A program made the translations under genes and the position numbers. Shown piece by piece: positions 41,277 through 50,294 of a stretch of 64,000 nt of DNA. The stretch comes from an uncultured Bacillota bacterium (GTDB lineage: Bacteria > Bacillota > Clostridia > Lachnospirales > CAG-274), in NCBI GenBank assembly GCA_958426775.1, contig CATZZP010000003.1, positions 62,001 through 126,000 on the forward strand, written 5' to 3'. Numbering within the stretch: position 1 is the first letter of the stretch; each line of letters begins with the position of its first letter. The notes under the pieces were generated by a model. The model ran no database searches and was not told the origin of the DNA. It saw only the letters and a program-made list of their open reading frames with translations.

Positions 41277-43886
41277 ATGACAGATAACGGTAACAAAAGG
41301 AGAAGCACAAGGGGCAGAGCCGTAAAAAAACGCAGACGTGCCGCATCTACAAAGCCCTTTGCAACACTTCTTAGGACTTTTATTGTAATAGGTATACTGC
41401 TTGGCTTTGCCGTGGGCGGAGCAGGCTTAGGTGCATACATAGCTATTATAAAAAACACTCCCGACCTGGGTCTTGTAGCTATTCAGCCTAATGCCTATAC
41501 CTCAATTATCTATGATGCAAAGGGTAATGAAATTGACAGACTTCACGGTGATGAAAACCGCGAGTATGCTACCCTTGAACAAATACCCGAATATATGCAG
41601 GAGGCAGTTATTGCCATTGAGGATGAACGTTTTTATCAGCATGACGGCGTTGACTCAAGGGGCTTTGCCCGTGCGGCGGTATCTACTTTGTCCGGCAAGA
41701 GGCTTCAGGGCGGCAGTACCATAACCCAGCAGCTTATCAAAAATAATATTACAAAGGTTACTCACAATACGGTAATTACCAAATTGCAGGAGCAGTATCT
41801 TGCAACTAAGTATGAAAAGGAGCTTACAAAGCAGTTAGGCTCAAAGGAAGCGGCAAAGAATTATATCCTGGAGCTTTACCTTAACACTATTGCCTTAGGT
41901 CATGGCTATAACGGTGTTCAGGCGGCTGCCTTAGGCTACTTTAATAAGGATGTTTCAGAGCTTAGTCTGGCACAGTGTGCCTCTATAGCAGGTATCACAA
42001 ACAATCCTTCGGCATATTCCCCAAGGACAAAGCCTGAGGGTAATAAATCAAGGCAGACAATTATCCTTAACTATATGCATGAACAGGGCTATATAACTCA
42101 GGAGGAAAGGGATACAGCTCTGGCAGAGGACATTTACAGCCAGATTTCATCATCGGATAATGTTGACATGGATGCAGACAGCACCCAGGACAATATACAC
42201 AGCTACTTTGTAGATGCTATGTATGAGCAGATTTCAACGGATTTGCAAAACAAATACAATATGAGCCGTACCCAGGCGGAATATATTTTATATAACGGCG
42301 GCTTACAGATAAATTCTACTATTGATGTGGAAATGCAGAAAATTGTAGATGAAGTATTTTTAGACCCTGATATGTTCCCAAGTATGACCTATAACTATCA
42401 GGTGGATTACAGGGTTTCCATTGAGGACTCTTCAACAGGTCAGCAGGAGCATTTCCAATATAAGCAGTTTGCACGTACAAAGGACAGCGGTCAGCAATGG
42501 GTGCTTGGCAAGCAGTCGGAAATTGTTGCAGGTCTGACAGAAACCCAAAAGATTGTGGCAGAAAAGGTAAACTACAATATTCAGCCTCAGGCGGCAATGG
42601 TTATACTGGACTATCACACAGGCGAGGTTAAGGCTATTGCAGGCGGCAGAGATCAAAAGCTTGTAAACCGTGGCTTTAACAGGGCTACAGATGCGGTAAG
42701 ACAGCCGGGTTCTGTATTTAAGGTGCTTGCGGCATATGCACCTGCTATTGATACAGGCAAAATTACTGCCGCAACCCTTATTAAGGACGAGTACTTTAAG
42801 GTGGGTGACTATGCACCGAGCAACTGGTGGGGCAAGTCCTACAGAGGCAATTGTACGGCAAGAGTTGGTATAAGGGACTCTATGAATATACTTGCAGTTA
42901 AGGTTATGAATGAAACGGGTGTTGATACCTGCTATGACTATCTCCTTAACTTTGGCTTTACTACCCTTGAGGACGATAACCACCTTGCAACAGCCTTAGG
43001 TGGTTTAAGTAAGGGTGTTACTCAGCTTGAAACAGCGGCGGCATACGGCACTATAGCTAATTTAGGTGAGTATAAGCGACCTATGTTCTATTCAATGGTG
43101 CTTGACCATGACGGAAATGTACTCCTTGAAAATAACAGTGAGCCAAGGCAGGTGCTGAAAAACACCTCAGCCTATATACTTACACAGATGATGAGCAGTG
43201 TTGTTAACGACCCTAAGGGTACAGGTACGGCGGCTAAGTTTAAAAACTCCGATATGCCTGTTGTAGGTAAGACAGGTACTACACAGAAAACGAAGGACCT
43301 TACCTTTGCAGGCTATACACCATACTATGCGGCAAGCATATGGATGGGATATGATGAATACGATACAACCGTATCCAGTATGGAAAGCCTTGGAAATCAG
43401 CATGCACATATAGATGTATGGCGAAAAATAATAGAAAAAATTCACGCTAATCTGGAGGTTAAGGACTTCCCTCAGCCAGAGGGCATAAAGGAGGTAAAAA
43501 TTTGTTCCTCCACGGGATACTTGCCAAACAAGGGATGTTCAACCATAACTGAGTATTTTGCGGAAGGTACGGAGCCAAGCAAATACTGTGGCGGTCACGG
43601 CTCAAGTAAGGATGAGAAGGAAGAAGAGGCAACAGAAGCAACAACTTCAGCCTCTGTAAATGATAATACACAAGGTGAAAATAACTCAGATACAACCTCT
43701 GAGGGCAACGGCGATACGGAAACTCCGCCTGCAGATACACAGGGCAATAGCGGAAATGAGGGCAGTCAGCCTGTAACAGAGGCTACCCCTGCTCCCGAAA
43801 CGGAGCCTGCACTCACTCCCGAAACAGAACCAACGCCTGTTCCGCCTGTATCAGAGGATATAATTGTAGAGCCTACGGTTTCATAA
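41277..43886 (+). CDS. pbpA: Class A penicillin-binding protein 1A
   Basis: An 869-residue bifunctional peptidoglycan synthase. A short basic cytoplasmic tail and membrane anchor (about 33-58) precede a GT51 glycosyltransferase domain with AVIAIEDERFYQHDGVD (catalytic Glu near 114) and QGGSTITQQLIKN, then a transpeptidase domain with the active Ser in PGSVFK (about 479) and KTGT (about 665). The C-terminus (about 780-869) is a Thr/Glu/Pro-rich low-complexity tail with repeated PETEP units, probably reaching into the wall. AGGAGG precedes the ATG. Gene symbol by family; ponA is equally possible. Confidence 0.94.
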   Translation: MTDNGNKRRSTRGRAVKKRRRAASTKPFATLLRTFIVIGILLGFAVGGAGLGAYIAIIKNTPDLGLVAIQPNAYTSIIYDAKGNEIDRLHGDENREYATLEQIPEYMQEAVIAIEDERFYQHDGVDSRGFARAAVSTLSGKRLQGGSTITQQLIKNNITKVTHNTVITKLQEQYLATKYEKELTKQLGSKEAAKNYILELYLNTIALGHGYNGVQAAALGYFNKDVSELSLAQCASIAGITNNPSAYSPRTKPEGNKSRQTIILNYMHEQGYITQEERDTALAEDIYSQISSSDNVDMDADSTQDNIHSYFVDAMYEQISTDLQNKYNMSRTQAEYILYNGGLQINSTIDVEMQKIVDEVFLDPDMFPSMTYNYQVDYRVSIEDSSTGQQEHFQYKQFARTKDSGQQWVLGKQSEIVAGLTETQKIVAEKVNYNIQPQAAMVILDYHTGEVKAIAGGRDQKLVNRGFNRATDAVRQPGSVFKVLAAYAPAIDTGKITAATLIKDEYFKVGDYAPSNWWGKSYRGNCTARVGIRDSMNILAVKVMNETGVDTCYDYLLNFGFTTLEDDNHLATALGGLSKGVTQLETAAAYGTIANLGEYKRPMFYSMVLDHDGNVLLENNSEPRQVLKNTSAYILTQMMSSVVNDPKGTGTAAKFKNSDMPVVGKTGTTQKTKDLTFAGYTPYYAASIWMGYDEYDTTVSSMESLGNQHAHIDVWRKIIEKIHANLEVKDFPQPEGIKEVKICSSTGYLPNKGCSTITEYFAEGTEPSKYCGGHGSSKDEKEEEATEATTSASVNDNTQGENNSDTTSEGNGDTETPPADTQGNSGNEGSQPVTEATPAPETEPALTPETEPTPVPPVSEDIIVEPTVS

Positions 43887-43889
43887 ATA

Positions 43890-43931
43890 AAAAAAGCTAT
43901 TCAAACCCATTGGGAATGAATAGCTTTTTTA
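43890..43931. terminator. Bidirectional terminator between PBP1A and the ftsW/spoVE gene
   Basis: AAAAAGCTATTCA pairs with TGAATAGCTTTTT around a 13-base loop, ending in T on both strands. Confidence 0.88.
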
Positions 43932-45053
43932 TTATTCTCTGTAGTGTCTTGAAATATTAAGGACTATACCCATGGAAATCATAAAGGTTATAAGGGAGGT
44001 ACCTCCGTAGCTTATAAAGGGCAGCGGTATACCTGTGTTAGGCAGTACCTTTGTAACAACAGATACATTTACAAATACCTGTACCCCTACCATAATAGCA
44101 ACACCCGCCGCTACAAGTGTACCGAAAAGACTTGTGGCATCCAGTGCAATCTTTACACAACGCCATATCATAATTATGTATAAAAGCAATATAATGCCTG
44201 CACCTACTGCTCCCAGCTCCTCACAGATAACGGCAAAAATAATATCGTTGTGTGCCTCAGGGATAAAGCCCAGCTTTTGTCGTGAATTTCCTAAGCCTAC
44301 TCCGAAAAGTCCTCCTGAGCCTACGGCATAAAGACCCTGCAGGTTCTGGTAGTTAATATCCTGCTGTTGGGAATCGGGGTTAAGCCAACCCATAATTCGG
44401 TTTCTTCTGAATTCATCACCTAACAGAATAAACAGAGTAAGCCCTATAATGGCTAATATTGCCCAAGGTAAAAAATACCATACCTTGCGGGTTGATATAA
44501 GCATAATGCCGCCGCATACAGCAGTAACTACAAGACCGGTACTCATATTCTGGCTCAGTATAAGTATAATAGGTACACCTACCATAGCAACACAAAAGGA
44601 AAAGGTCAGGAAATTGTCCATATCCTCACTGCGTACGGCTATACGATTGGATAACACAATTATAAGTATTATTTTTGCAATTTCCGAGGGCTGAATACCC
44701 ATAATCCATCTTGTAGCACCGTTGCTGGTTTTACCTAATATAAGAACTATAAAAAGCAAGAATACGATTACCGCATACATAATCATATTCCAGTTCTGGA
44801 AGTTCTGATAAGGGAATTTTGACAAAGCAAAAAGCAAAATAAAGCCTAAAACGGAATATCGTATTTCCCTGCGTAAAAAGAAATAGGAATCATAGCCGAA
44901 TTTAGCACTTGTGCCTGTAGAATAATAGCTTGAGCTAAATACCATAACTACACCTATAAGGGTAAGTGCAATTACGGTAAAAAGCAGAATATAATCCATA
45001 TTTCCCAGCTTTAATTTATGCTCCTGCTCTGACAGAAGCCTTTTATTCTCCAA
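43932..45053 (-). CDS. spoVE: SEDS-family glycosyltransferase (SpoVE/FtsW-like)
   Basis: A 373-residue polytopic SEDS protein with about ten membrane segments that polymerises lipid II into glycan strands. Motifs: FSSSYYST, GATRWI, GNSRQKLGFIPEAHNDIIFAVICEELG and the C-terminal PNTGIPLPFISYGGTSL. It is the last gene of a cluster headed by a PASTA-bearing class B PBP, the pairing of SpoVD with SpoVE in Clostridia; the same protein may serve as FtsW in vegetative division, which sequence alone does not settle. Confidence 0.88.
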   Translation of the reverse strand: MENKRLLSEQEHKLKLGNMDYILLFTVIALTLIGVVMVFSSSYYSTGTSAKFGYDSYFFLRREIRYSVLGFILLFALSKFPYQNFQNWNMIMYAVIVFLLFIVLILGKTSNGATRWIMGIQPSEIAKIILIIVLSNRIAVRSEDMDNFLTFSFCVAMVGVPIILILSQNMSTGLVVTAVCGGIMLISTRKVWYFLPWAILAIIGLTLFILLGDEFRRNRIMGWLNPDSQQQDINYQNLQGLYAVGSGGLFGVGLGNSRQKLGFIPEAHNDIIFAVICEELGAVGAGIILLLYIIMIWRCVKIALDATSLFGTLVAAGVAIMVGVQVFVNVSVVTKVLPNTGIPLPFISYGGTSLITFMISMGIVLNISRHYRE

Positions 45054-45074
45054 ACTATCACCTCCTAAGCAGGT

Positions 45075-46430
45075 TTAAAGCTTAGCTACAAGCTGTTTAA
45101 ATATTTCGCCTCTCTGTTCATAGGAGTCAAACATATCCCAGCTTGCACAGGCAGGTGAAAGAAGCACACAGTCGCCCTTTTCTGCCTTACTGACACACAT
45201 ATTAAATGCCTCCTCAAAGCTTTCGGCAACCTCATAGTAGGTAAAGCCGCATTTTTTAAGGGTAGCCTTTAACTGCTCCCTTACAGCACCTATTACGGCT
45301 ACATACTTTACTCTGCCCTTGAAAATGCTTACCCATTCGGTAAAGTCACTTCCCTTATCATAGCCTCCTGCTATAAGACAAATAGGTCTTTTCATAGCCA
45401 GTACTGCTTTAATTGAGGCGTCAGGGTTAGTACCCTTTGAGTCGTTGTAATAGTCAACACCGTTTACGGTTTTTACATATTCAATACGATGCTCAACTGC
45501 CTTAAACTCCTTTAAGACAGTCCTTATAAGCTCAAGGGGTACTCCTGCACAAACTCCGCAGCCTATTGCCGCCATGGCATTTTCCGTATTATGTGAGCCA
45601 AGTATATTAAGCTCATCAATATTAACTACTTTTTCGCTGTAGCCCATACAATCAATATATATGCTCTTATCATCTGAATATATGCCGCCCTCAAGCTTTT
45701 TATCAAGGGCAAAAAAGATTGTCTTAGCCTTGGTACGCTTTGCCATATCCCTTGTTGCCTTGTCGTTGTAGTTTAAAATGGTGTAGTCGTCCTCTGTCTG
45801 GTTTTCAAATACTCTTTCCTTAGCGGCAATATAGTTTTCTATAGTCTTGTGTCTGTTAAGATGGTCAGGGGTAATATTAAGCACTGCACTAACCTTAGGT
45901 CTGAAGGTTGATATACTCTCTAACTGAAAGCTTGACATTTCGGCAACTACAAGGCTTTCGGGCTTAATACTATCTACATAGTCACAGTAAGGCATTCCGA
46001 TATTGCCTACCACATAGGTATCGGGATTGTATGCCTTCATAATCTCCCCGACAAGGGTAGTGGTAGTGGTTTTGCCGTTTGTACCTGTTATTGCAATTAC
46101 GGGGGCATCGGTTAATCTGTAGGCAAGCTCAACCTCGCCCAAAATCTCTACACCTGCCTTTTTTGCCTTTTCAATAAAGGGCAGGTCTGTAGGGATACCG
46201 GGGCTTAAAACCATTATATCAAAGCTGTCTGCAATATCATCGGGATTTTTGCCCAGATAAAGGGTAACCCCCTTTGCCCTAAACTGAGCAACAGCTATTT
46301 TATCAAGCTGTGCCTCTGTCTTTAAGTCCTGAAGAGTAACCTTTGCTCCCCTTTTAAGCAACAGCTCCACTGCTGAAATACCGCTTTTTGCCATACCGCA
46401 AACAAGAGCCTTTTTGTCCTTTAGTATCAT
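45075..46430 (-). CDS. murD: UDP-N-acetylmuramoyl-L-alanine--D-glutamate ligase
   Basis: A 451-residue Mur ligase adding D-Glu to UDP-MurNAc-L-Ala. N-terminal GMAKSGISAVELLLKRGA, ATP site ITGTNGKTTTTTLVG, central NITPDHLNRH and YNDSKGTNPDA, and C-terminal LIAGGYDKGSDF and LLSPACASWDMFDSYEQRG are all diagnostic. It lies between mraY and the ftsW/spoVE gene, the standard order. Confidence 0.96.
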   Translation of the reverse strand: MILKDKKALVCGMAKSGISAVELLLKRGAKVTLQDLKTEAQLDKIAVAQFRAKGVTLYLGKNPDDIADSFDIMVLSPGIPTDLPFIEKAKKAGVEILGEVELAYRLTDAPVIAITGTNGKTTTTTLVGEIMKAYNPDTYVVGNIGMPYCDYVDSIKPESLVVAEMSSFQLESISTFRPKVSAVLNITPDHLNRHKTIENYIAAKERVFENQTEDDYTILNYNDKATRDMAKRTKAKTIFFALDKKLEGGIYSDDKSIYIDCMGYSEKVVNIDELNILGSHNTENAMAAIGCGVCAGVPLELIRTVLKEFKAVEHRIEYVKTVNGVDYYNDSKGTNPDASIKAVLAMKRPICLIAGGYDKGSDFTEWVSIFKGRVKYVAVIGAVREQLKATLKKCGFTYYEVAESFEEAFNMCVSKAEKGDCVLLSPACASWDMFDSYEQRGEIFKQLVAKL

Positions 46431-46445
46431 TATGCCTACCTCCTC

Positions 46446-47411
46446 TTAAAGTGCTAAATAGCCTATAAGACACATTATGGCTGTTATAATGTAAAACAGT
46501 GCCACTACCTTTGTTTCCTTTAATCCGCATTGCTCAAAGTGATGATGAATAGGTGCCATTTTAAAAATACGCTTACCATGGGTCAGCTTAAAATAGCCAA
46601 CCTGAAGTATAACCGAAATTGACTCACACACATAAATAAAGCCTACAATTAAAAGCATAAGGGGCATTTTAAGCAAAACCGCCGTGCTTGCTACAAAGCC
46701 GCCTAATGCAAGAGAGCCTGTATCACCCATAAATACCTTGGCAGGGTGAGAGTTAAAGAGCAAAAAGCCCAGCAATGAGCCTATAATAGCTCCGCAGATA
46801 GGTGAAAGACCGCTTTCGCTGCCGTATGCCGCTATCATAAAGAAGGTTGCGACAAGGGCAGTAACACCTGCCGCAAGACCGTCAAGACCGTCTGTTAAAT
46901 TAACGCTGTTTACCGTGCCTACCATTACAAAAAACAGGAAAGGAATATAGAGATACCAACCCAGCTCAATTTCCTTATTTATAAAAGGTATTATTATGCC
47001 TGTGCCTAAATCCGTACAGGTATAGATATAGTAGGCAAAGCAGGCGGTTACCGCAAGCTGAAAAATAATTTTTTGCATAGGGGTAAGACCCTCTGACTGT
47101 TTTTTGACTATTTTAAGATAGTCGTCAATAAAGCCTACAATGCCGTAGCCGATAGTTATTAAAAGAACTGCCTTTGCATCGTGGTTGCCGTTAAATATAT
47201 AGGGCAGAGCCGCTGCACCGAAGGCAAGCACAATCATAACGCCGCCCATGGTAGGCGTACCGCTTTTTATAAGGTGGCTTTGAGGTCCGTCATCTCTTAC
47301 ATTCTGCCCGAATTTTAATCTCCTTAAAACAGGGATAATAAGAGGGCAAAGTATTACATTTACCGTAAAGGCAAGTAAAATTGCGTAAATTATACTCTCT
47401 GTAGTGTACAT
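46446..47411 (-). CDS. mraY: Phospho-N-acetylmuramoyl-pentapeptide transferase
   Basis: A 321-residue membrane enzyme making lipid I on undecaprenyl phosphate. It has about ten membrane segments, the aspartate-rich GFIDDYLKI, NLTDGLDGLAAG, FMGDTGSLALGG and the C-terminal MAPIHHHFEQCG. Cotranscribed with murF upstream (2 bases apart) and murD downstream. Confidence 0.96.
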   Translation of the reverse strand: MYTTESIIYAILLAFTVNVILCPLIIPVLRRLKFGQNVRDDGPQSHLIKSGTPTMGGVMIVLAFGAAALPYIFNGNHDAKAVLLITIGYGIVGFIDDYLKIVKKQSEGLTPMQKIIFQLAVTACFAYYIYTCTDLGTGIIIPFINKEIELGWYLYIPFLFFVMVGTVNSVNLTDGLDGLAAGVTALVATFFMIAAYGSESGLSPICGAIIGSLLGFLLFNSHPAKVFMGDTGSLALGGFVASTAVLLKMPLMLLIVGFIYVCESISVILQVGYFKLTHGKRIFKMAPIHHHFEQCGLKETKVVALFYIITAIMCLIGYLAL

Positions 47412-47413
47412 TT

Positions 47414-48766
47414 TTATTCTCCTTTAAGCTTATCTACCGTATTTTCAAAATGCATACCTCTGGAGGCTTTTACAAGGACAGTCATATTGTCACTGATTAT
47501 ATCCTTAAGCCTTGTAAAAAATTCCTCCTGGGTTAAAAAGTAATGTATATTATTTTCTCTTACGCTTTTAGCACCCTCATATATGCTTTTACTTATTTCG
47601 CCTATGCAAATTATTTCATCAATATTTTTTTTGGCGGTATACTGACCTAATTCAAAGTGAAGTGAGGGGGCAAAGTCACCTAACTCAAACATATCGCCTA
47701 AGATTGCACAGGTTTTTCCCTCACTGCAGGCAAGTACATCAACTGCCGCCATAGCAGATACGGGGTTAGAATTATATACGTCGTTAATAATTGTAAGTTT
47801 AGGGGTACGTATTATGTCCATACGCATTTTGGTAGGCTCAAAGTCCTCAATACCTGCCTTGATTTCTTGGGGACTTAAGCCCAGGGCAAAGCCTGTGCTT
47901 GCCGCCGCAAGGGCATTACTTACCATATGTCTGCCGGGGATATGTATGCTTACATCAAAGCTTATATCTCCCTTGCGGATGGTACAGTCTATACCCTCAA
48001 TGCCCTTTTCCTTTATATTGTCGGCATAAACATCAAATTCTGGGCTTGTACCGAAAAATACTAAATCCTCTCTGCTGCCCTTTAAGGTTGCAAGCATATC
48101 GTTGTCGCCGTTTACTATGGCAGTGCCGCCCTTTTTAAGCCCCTCAAAGATTTCGCACTTAGCCTTTAATATGCCCTCTCTGCTGCCTAAGTTTTCAATA
48201 TGGGATACCCCTACATTTGTTATAAGGGCAATATCGGGTCTGACTATGTTGGTCAGGTAGCTTATTTCCTCAAAGTGGTTCATGCCCATTTCAATAACTG
48301 CAGCTGTATGGGTAGGTAAAAGGCTGAATATAGTAAGAGGCACACCTATATCGTTATTAAGGTTGCCCTGAGTTTTCCATACATTAAAGTGCTTGCCGAG
48401 TACGGAGGCAACCATATCCTTTGTGGTGGTTTTGCCTACACTGCCCGTAATTGCAACTGTAGGGATATTAAGCTTTTTAAGATAGAAGGCGGCTATTTTA
48501 CCCATTGCAAGGCGGGTATCCTCAACCTTGATTGCAGGCACCGTATAGTTGCCCTCATATTGGGTTAAAACCGCTGCAGCACCCTTTTCTACAGCTGCAT
48601 CTATAAAATTATGTCCGTCAAAGCTTTCTCCTTTAAGGGGGATAAAAAGCATATCCCCCGAAATTGTCCTTGTGTCGGTAGAAATACCCTTAATTACCGT
48701 ATTTTCATCACCTGACAGGAGAGTGCCGCCGCAAAAATTAATAATTTCTCTTAAGCTAAGCTCCAT
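47414..48766 (-). CDS. murF: UDP-N-acetylmuramoyl-tripeptide--D-alanyl-D-alanine ligase
   Basis: A 450-residue Mur ligase adding the D-Ala-D-Ala made by Ddl. ATP site ITGSVGKTTTKDMVA, then EMGMNHFEEISYLTNIVRPDIALITNVG, NDVYNSNPVSAMAA and LGDMFELG. It starts one base after the murE stop codon, so the two are coupled. Confidence 0.96.
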   Translation of the reverse strand: MELSLREIINFCGGTLLSGDENTVIKGISTDTRTISGDMLFIPLKGESFDGHNFIDAAVEKGAAAVLTQYEGNYTVPAIKVEDTRLAMGKIAAFYLKKLNIPTVAITGSVGKTTTKDMVASVLGKHFNVWKTQGNLNNDIGVPLTIFSLLPTHTAAVIEMGMNHFEEISYLTNIVRPDIALITNVGVSHIENLGSREGILKAKCEIFEGLKKGGTAIVNGDNDMLATLKGSREDLVFFGTSPEFDVYADNIKEKGIEGIDCTIRKGDISFDVSIHIPGRHMVSNALAAASTGFALGLSPQEIKAGIEDFEPTKMRMDIIRTPKLTIINDVYNSNPVSAMAAVDVLACSEGKTCAILGDMFELGDFAPSLHFELGQYTAKKNIDEIICIGEISKSIYEGAKSVRENNIHYFLTQEEFFTRLKDIISDNMTVLVKASRGMHFENTVDKLKGE

Positions 48767-48767
48767 T

Positions 48768-50231
48768 TTAGTTTTCCTCCGCCTCTAAAGCCTCTTGTGC
48801 AACCTCCACATCGTCAAAGTGAATGGTTTTGTCCTTGAAAATTTCATAGTCCTCGTGACCCTTGCCTGCAATTACCACGCTGTCACCCGGTTTTGCAATT
48901 TTAACTGCATAAAATATTGCCTCTCTGCGGTCAACTATCATTTTATACTCAGAGGTGATTGGTTTAACGCCCACCTCAATTTCCTTTAAAATATCCATAG
49001 GCTCTTCAGAGCGTGGGTTGTCTGAGGTAATTACACTGTAATCACCCAGCTGTGCGGCAAGCCTGCCCATAATGGGACGTTTAGCTCTGTCCCTGTCGCC
49101 GCCGCAGCCGTAGACGGTTATAATTCTGCCTTTTGTAAATTCTCTTACTGCTTTTAAAATGTTTTCAATACCGTCGGGAGTGTGGGCATAGTCTACAATT
49201 ACGTTAAAGCCCTTGTTATTAGGCACGTTCTGTATACGACCGGGAACACCCTTAATGCTGTTTATACCCTCCTGTATCTTTTCAACAGGTATGTTAAGCA
49301 CAAGTGAGGCGGCAATAACACCTAAGGCATTATATATACTGAATTTACCCGGCACGTGAAGCTCAAAGCCGTAGGTCTTGCCCTTAAGCTCTACCTCAAA
49401 GGTGGATTTATCCATAAAATATTCAATATTAGTTGCTCTTACATCAGCCTTATTTTCTATGCCAAAGGTAAGTACAGGGCAGTCAGCTGACCTTATCATG
49501 GTGTCAGACCAACTGTCGTCAATATTGATTATGCCGTGCTTTGACATTTTAAAAAGCTTAGTCTTAGCCTGTGCATAGCTTTCCATAGTGCCGTGAAAAT
49601 CCAGATGGTCCTGGGTAAGGTTAGTAAATATGGCAACATCAAAATCAAGCCCCTCTACCTTTTTAAGCTCAAGAGAATGAGAGCTTACTTCCATAACCAC
49701 ATCACTGACCTGATTATCTGCCATAAGGCTGAAAAGTGAGTTAAGCTCAATAGTATCGGGAGTGGTGCTTGTAGCAAGATGAACAGGCACCTTTTCACCG
49801 TTAATTCTTATTTCAACAGTGCCTATGACACCTGTTTTTTTATCTAAGGTATTAAGTATATTTTCCATAAAATAGGTGGTGCTGGTTTTGCCGTTTGTAC
49901 CTGTTACACCTATCAGGTTAAACTTTTTTGAAGGGTCATTGTAGAATACCCTTGCTATTTCGGAAAGTGCCTCACGTGAGTTTTCCACCCTGATTGCGGT
50001 TATACCCTCAGGCAGAGTTTCCGCATCTCTTTCACAGATAACGGCTCTGCAACCCTTTTCAAAGGCAGAGGGAATATAACTGTGACCGTCTGTGTGTATA
50101 CCGTAAATACATACAAATAAAGCACCTGCCTCTGCTTTGCGTGAATCTATGGTAAGGCTTGTTATATCTATATCTGTACTGCCGCAAATTACAGTATGGT
50201 TTATATTTTTAATAAGCTCTGCTAATTTCAT
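48768..50231 (-). CDS. murE: UDP-MurNAc-tripeptide synthetase, meso-diaminopimelate-adding
   Basis: A 487-residue Mur ligase. ATP site GVTGTNGKTSTTYFME, NLTQDHLDFHGTMESY, VDYAHTPDGIEN and GCGGDRDRAKRP are present. The substrate-selecting motif is SDNPRSEEP: DNPR is the signature of enzymes using meso-diaminopimelate, so the wall should be A1-gamma type. The ATG at 50231 gives the standard MKLxELI start; the frame also opens at TTG 12 bases earlier, where AAAGGA is closer, so the start is not certain. Confidence 0.94.
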   Translation of the reverse strand: MKLAELIKNINHTVICGSTDIDITSLTIDSRKAEAGALFVCIYGIHTDGHSYIPSAFEKGCRAVICERDAETLPEGITAIRVENSREALSEIARVFYNDPSKKFNLIGVTGTNGKTSTTYFMENILNTLDKKTGVIGTVEIRINGEKVPVHLATSTTPDTIELNSLFSLMADNQVSDVVMEVSSHSLELKKVEGLDFDVAIFTNLTQDHLDFHGTMESYAQAKTKLFKMSKHGIINIDDSWSDTMIRSADCPVLTFGIENKADVRATNIEYFMDKSTFEVELKGKTYGFELHVPGKFSIYNALGVIAASLVLNIPVEKIQEGINSIKGVPGRIQNVPNNKGFNVIVDYAHTPDGIENILKAVREFTKGRIITVYGCGGDRDRAKRPIMGRLAAQLGDYSVITSDNPRSEEPMDILKEIEVGVKPITSEYKMIVDRREAIFYAVKIAKPGDSVVIAGKGHEDYEIFKDKTIHFDDVEVAQEALEAEEN

Positions 50232-50294
50232 TGAAAACAACACATCCTTTCAATCTAAAAAAACTGCTGTTTTTATTATACACTTTTTTTTCGG

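Noticed and set aside
43621..43860. Repeated PETEP-like coding region at the end of PBP1A as a tandem DNA repeat
   Set aside because: It is low-complexity protein-coding sequence with imperfect units, explained by a wall-spanning tail.
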